Positions 48,859-51,959 of a stretch of DNA of 51,959 nucleotides are shown piece after piece. The stretch is from Clostridia bacterium. GTDB taxonomy: Bacteria > Bacillota > Clostridia > UBA1212 > UBA1255. The position numbers were made by a program, and so were the translations under genes. How positions within the stretch are numbered: position 1 is the stretch's first letter; every line of letters begins with the position of its first letter. Under the pieces are notes generated by a model that ran no database searches, was not told the origin of the DNA, and was given only the letters and a program-made list of their open reading frames with translations. The stretch covers positions 1 through 51,959 of the forward strand of contig JAGBGO010000044.1 in NCBI GenBank assembly GCA_017935905.1, written 5' to 3'.

Positions 48859-49503
48859 TTACAAAGGCCGGTAGAATACCTGCTCTCCCTTGTAAATGAC
48901 GGCTCTTGCATCGGTACCGTCAATCACGGCTTGGGTGAATTTCTCCGTGTCATCTATATGTACGTGCAGGGTAAAAACAACTTCGTGGGTAAAGGTGGAC
49001 GCTTCAACTTTCATTTGAAGGCGTCCACACAGGGCATTGAGCAAATTCTGTACTCTGCCGGTGTCGGAATAAGAAACGGTAACGGTCATTTCCCGGCAGG
49101 CGCAAATTTGTACGATGCCGGCTTTGCCGATTACTTCGGAGCAGCTTCCGGAATAGGCCCGGGTCAGTCCCGGCGCCCCCAGTAAAATGCCGCCGAAATA
49201 ACGGGTGACGACGACCACCACGTTCTCTAAGGATTTCTTCTTGAGTACGTCCAAAACCGGCAGTCCGCCTGTGCCTTGGGGCTCTCCGTCATCGGAATAT
49301 CGAATGAATTGCGTGTCTTCCTCCCGCACGGTATATGCGTATACGTGGTGCCGTGCGTCTGGGTAACGATTCTTGATTTCTGCAATAAAATCCAATGCCT
49401 CTTGCTCTGTTTGAACAGGGGCCGCATCTGCAATAAATTTGGATTTCTTCTCTACGGTTTCCGCCGTTTCCCGACCGGAAAGAGTACTATATTGTGCAAT
49501 CAT
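48859..49503 (-). CDS. yigZ: YigZ/IMPACT family protein
   Basis: A 214-residue cytosolic protein. The UPF0029 domain (residues 15-125) has KKSKFIADAAPV, ARHHVYAYTV, YSDDGEPQGTGGLPVLDVL and VVVVTRYFGGILLGAPGL, the strictly conserved IMPACT signature. A second small ferredoxin-like domain (130-214) follows. The family is linked to translation control in eukaryotes; its bacterial role is unclear. ATG at 49503 follows AAAAGGT; a GTG three codons earlier is less likely. Monocistronic. Confidence 0.93.
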   Translation of the reverse strand: MIAQYSTLSGRETAETVEKKSKFIADAAPVQTEQEALDFIAEIKNRYPDARHHVYAYTVREEDTQFIRYSDDGEPQGTGGLPVLDVLKKKSLENVVVVVTRYFGGILLGAPGLTRAYSGSCSEVIGKAGIVQICACREMTVTVSYSDTGRVQNLLNALCGRLQMKVEASTFTHEVVFTLHVHIDDTEKFTQAVIDGTDARAVIYKGEQVFYRPL

Positions 49504-49531
49504 TCGTTTCACCTTTTAGATTATCGAAAAA

Positions 49532-49560
49532 ATTGTATCATAAAGTTTCATTTGTGGCAA
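49532..49560 (-). promoter_or_regulatory. yigZ promoter
   Basis: Minus strand: TTGCCA (49560-49555), 17 bases, TACAAT (49537-49532). Confidence 0.75.
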
Positions 49561-49590
49561 TGACATGGGCGATTTTTTTGCGGATTGAAA

Positions 49591-49618
49591 TTGACAAATT
49601 TGCGGAATCAAGTATACT
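49591..49618 (+). promoter_or_regulatory. lepB promoter
   Basis: TTGACA (49591-49596), 16 bases, TATACT (49613-49618), then GGAGG at 49636. Confidence 0.8.
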
Positions 49619-49648
49619 TAATAAGAGTATGTTTTGGAGGTGAATCCG

Positions 49649-51496
49649 GTGGAAGATATGGATCTGCAATTTGATATGGAAGTGCCCTTTGATTCGGAAA
49701 AGAAAACGAAGAAACCTTTCCCCGGAGATTTTTCTTTTAACGCGGAAGGGTTGTTGGAAGATTGTGAAGTGGAAGAACTGCCTGAAACATACCGGGAAGA
49801 ACCGCAAGAGTCTCTCGCAAACGCTGTAGAGGAAGAATTTTACCAGCCTTTCACCGATACAGCCTTTGAAGATATTATCCTTCCGGAGGAAGCGTTGGAG
49901 GAAGACTTGGATGAAGAATCACCCGCAGAAGAACCTGTAGCGGTTGAAACGCTCAAAGTCCTTGACGATGAGTCGTTTGACTCCGATGAAGACGATTTGG
50001 CCCTTTGGGACGAGTTTAAATCAGTTTTTGAAGAAGTCGAGGAAGAACCGGAAGAAGACGCTGGAACAGAACCTGAAACCGCAGAAGCACCGTTGTTTGT
50101 AGTGGAGCCTGAAACGGAGGCTACGCCGGAAGAAGCAGAATCCGACGCGGAAATGGACGAAGATGACGAGTCGGACGAAGAACTCTTGTCTGTTTTTGAC
50201 GCGGAATTTTCCGAAGAAGAAACAGAACCTGAAATCGCAGAAGCACCGTTGTTTGTAGTGGAACCTGAAACAGAGGCTATGCCGGAGCCGGAAGAAACGC
50301 CGGAATCTTTTGCAGACGCTGACGAGGCAGACGAAGAAGCGGAAGCTGATGCGGAAACGGAAGAAGACGTGGAATCTGAATCTGCGGAAGAACCGGAACG
50401 TGCAGAAGAGACGGAAACTTCGGTTGAAGTTACTTCGGAAGTTGATACGACGCCGGACCTTCCTTTTGTACAAGAGGAAGAAGAGGATGAGGACTTTGAT
50501 TTTCCGGAGGATCCGGATACGGAATGTGACTTTGTTGCAGTCCCGAAACCCACTGTTTCCGTAACCACGTGGGAACGGGTTCGCCAACGCGCGCGTGCAC
50601 AGAAGAACCAAAACACCTATGAAACAGAACATTTCTTCGCTGTGGAAGAAGAATATTCCGAAAACGCTGCGTTTAAAGCACCTACGCCTGCAGAACAGGT
50701 AATGGGTATTACAAAAGAAGCGCGCTGCGACGCAGATGATGGGGACTTGGAAGCGCCGGTACAACCTATATGGCAAATCCATGAACCGGGAGAACCGGAA
50801 GATCTGAACGTGGACGTCAGCGAAGAAGAATTAGATTATGATGATATTTTTAACGACGACCGCACTGCTTTTCGAAAGAAGAAAAAGAGAAAGAATATCT
50901 TTAAGAAAATCCTGAAAGAATTTCTTATTTTCTTGGCGATTGTTGTGGGCGCACTGGTATTAGTAACAAATTTTACCATATTTGTCAGCCGTCAAAATAC
51001 GGTGGTGGGTGAATCGATGGAACCTACACTTCACGGCGGTGACCACGTTTATACATCGATGCTTCCCTATATTTTCGGGGATCCGAAGGTCGGGGATATC
51101 GTGGTATTCGACTATTCTTACCATAAAAGAAATGAAGACGTGGATATGAGCTACTTCCACATGGTGGGGGAAGTGCTGAAGAACAATCGTTTAACTCAAA
51201 TTTTCCGAAAAGATAAGGCAAACACTAAGTTGGATGAATATTGGATTAAACGCGTGGTGGCAGTGGCCGGAGATACGGTTGCTTTCCAAAACAATCAATT
51301 TATTCGAAATGGCGAAGTCGTACAGGAAGATTATATTTTAGATCAAACCGTGATGAATTATGATAACGGGGACGAAATTGTAGTGCCGAAAGGCTGCGTC
51401 TTCGTAATGGGTGACAACCGCAATAACAGCACGGACAGCCGTATTATCGGTTGCGTGGATATTGATATCATTACGGGAAAAGTCTGGAAACGTTGA
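49649..51496 (+). CDS. lepB: Signal peptidase I with long acidic N-terminal domain
   Basis: A 615-residue protein. Residues 1-400 are cytosolic, very rich in Glu/Asp and low in complexity, including an internal duplication (EAPLFVVEPETEA near residues 150 and 200). A basic patch (RKKKKRKN) and one membrane helix (about 425-447) follow, then the S26 domain outside: GESMEPTL with catalytic Ser near 455, YWIKRVVAVAGDTV with catalytic Lys near 534, and FVMGDNRNNSTDSR. It removes signal peptides from exported proteins, of which this window has many. Gram-positive signal peptidases are normally about 180-200 residues. GTG at 49649 is eight bases after GGAGG; a later ATG at 49658 is possible. Confidence 0.92.
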   Translation: MEDMDLQFDMEVPFDSEKKTKKPFPGDFSFNAEGLLEDCEVEELPETYREEPQESLANAVEEEFYQPFTDTAFEDIILPEEALEEDLDEESPAEEPVAVETLKVLDDESFDSDEDDLALWDEFKSVFEEVEEEPEEDAGTEPETAEAPLFVVEPETEATPEEAESDAEMDEDDESDEELLSVFDAEFSEEETEPEIAEAPLFVVEPETEAMPEPEETPESFADADEADEEAEADAETEEDVESESAEEPERAEETETSVEVTSEVDTTPDLPFVQEEEEDEDFDFPEDPDTECDFVAVPKPTVSVTTWERVRQRARAQKNQNTYETEHFFAVEEEYSENAAFKAPTPAEQVMGITKEARCDADDGDLEAPVQPIWQIHEPGEPEDLNVDVSEEELDYDDIFNDDRTAFRKKKKRKNIFKKILKEFLIFLAIVVGALVLVTNFTIFVSRQNTVVGESMEPTLHGGDHVYTSMLPYIFGDPKVGDIVVFDYSYHKRNEDVDMSYFHMVGEVLKNNRLTQIFRKDKANTKLDEYWIKRVVAVAGDTVAFQNNQFIRNGEVVQEDYILDQTVMNYDNGDEIVVPKGCVFVMGDNRNNSTDSRIIGCVDIDIITGKVWKR

Positions 51497-51530
51497 TTCC
51501 ATTTTACCCGCATAGGGATCGTTCGTGTCT

Positions 51531-51568
51531 CATATATTTATTGTAGCGTATTTGCGCGAATAAATAAT
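51531..51568. other. AT-rich inverted repeat upstream of CotS-like gene
   Basis: ATTTATT and AATAAAT flank a GCG..CGC core just before the RBS GGAGGCG. It could be an operator or part of an unusual promoter; no good -35/-10 pair is seen. An octamer ATTTTACC occurs at 51502. Confidence 0.35.
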
Positions 51569-51581
51569 ATGGAGGCGCGGA

Positions 51582-51959
51582 ATGGACGAAAGCTTACAGC
51601 AAACCATTCAAGAATTTTACGGTGTGGAACTTTCAGACGTGACGCAGAATTATCGCGGCGTTCAATTTACGTTGAAATCCAATCCGGAACAGCGATATGT
51701 TTTTAAGCCTGCGGGGCGGCTGGTTCACAGAGTCGTTTTTACATACGCTTGCATGCAGTATTTAGCAGAGCAACGTTTTACCCAAACCGAACGCTATTTA
51801 CCTACCCGGGAAGGGCTGCCCTACGTTCTGGTGGAAAGCGTTCCCTATATTGCCGTTCCCGTATATAAAGGAAAAGAATGCAGTATTGACCATTTGGAGG
51901 ACGTATCCAAAGCGGCGGAGGTGCTGGCGACCATGCATCAAGCCTCGGTTGGTTTTACC
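51582..51959 (+). CDS. CotS-like phosphotransferase-fold protein (partial)
   Basis: Open from ATG 51582 (RBS GGAGG) to the window edge, 126 codons with no stop. The product starts MDESLQQTIQEFYGVEL and contains a nucleotide-binding sheet region (QFTLKS, YVFKPAGR), YVLVESVPYIAVPV and ends in EVLATMHQAS. This pattern matches the N-lobe of the CotS/aminoglycoside phosphotransferase-like family, found in spore coats of Bacilli and Clostridia. The catalytic loop lies beyond the window. It hints at a sporulating lineage. Confidence 0.75.
   Translation, partial: MDESLQQTIQEFYGVELSDVTQNYRGVQFTLKSNPEQRYVFKPAGRLVHRVVFTYACMQYLAEQRFTQTERYLPTREGLPYVLVESVPYIAVPVYKGKECSIDHLEDVSKAAEVLATMHQASVGFT

Noticed and set aside
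50021-50782. Minus-strand ORFs opposite the acidic domain of lepB
   Set aside because: Phe/Arg- or Ser-rich mirror images of Glu/Asp codons; typical antisense artefacts of low-complexity coding.
1-51959. Genome-wide reassignment of TAA to an amino acid
   Set aside because: Suggested by the two in-frame TAA codons, but many intact genes (for example pyk, thrC, paaK neighbours) end properly at TAA at the expected family length.

Overview
The window looks like a chromosomal stretch from an anaerobic, Gram-positive, spore-lineage Clostridia bacterium, probably a gut commensal. This is inferred from T-box leaders, TTG and GTG starts with strong Shine-Dalgarno sequences, many lipobox lipoproteins with Thr/Pro linkers, a class III aspartate kinase, heterodimeric ABC exporters, a CotS-like kinase and a fermentative (FucO-like) alcohol dehydrogenase. 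Base composition is moderate except for the left 2.6 kb, which is clearly AT-richer. No tRNA, rRNA, CRISPR array, transposase or phage gene was seen.

Layout. Positions 1-1600 hold three small promoter-carrying gene cassettes with a shared promoter/RBS block and mini-hairpin repeats, followed by an XRE regulator and a TPR protein. 3.5-7.8 kb is an operon with a PHP phosphoesterase, a lipoprotein, a SanA-like protein and an SGNH esterase. 7.9-10.5 kb is nagA plus an unusual ROK-like gene. 10.6-14.8 kb is a membrane pair (DUF5058-like plus partner), an anchored M20 peptidase and an esterase lipoprotein. 15-20.4 kb has fucO, a glycerol-1-phosphate dehydrogenase, a NYN/LOTUS protein and pyk. 20.4-26.5 kb carries drug-exporter-type genes: a TetR gene broken by an in-frame stop, a heterodimeric ABC pair, a MATE transporter and an Rrf2 regulator. 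26.7-28.8 kb has a secreted nuclease, its coupled partner and a HAD phosphatase. 28.8-33.9 kb has two aryl-acid:CoA ligase-type genes, each behind a T-box leader. 33.9-44 kb is a glycan-degradation locus in which two different GH99-like families each occur as one cytosolic and one surface-anchored copy, together with an AraC regulator, a GH63-like glucosidase and a NagZ-like lipoprotein. 44-48.8 kb is the thrC-hom-lysC operon, with hom interrupted by a stop codon. The right end has a YigZ protein, a signal peptidase I with a very long acidic N-terminus and the start of a CotS-like kinase.

Most interesting signals. (1) Spacers between convergent genes (14.8, 17.6, 31.0 and 42.5 kb, with a simpler one at 26.6 kb) contain arrays of a short core repeated in strictly alternating orientation. 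Each locus has its own core, and all resemble GG-T-n(1-3)-AAA. (2) The octamer GGTAAAAT/ATTTTACC appears about 35 times, on both strands and in all reading frames, but not in the AT-rich left end. (3) Two conserved genes (tetR-like and hom) carry single in-frame TAA codons with intact coding sequence beyond. (4) The two CoA-ligase leaders share T-box architecture and are compatible with phenylalanine sensing. (5) Cytosolic and surface enzymes are paired in the GH99-like locus.
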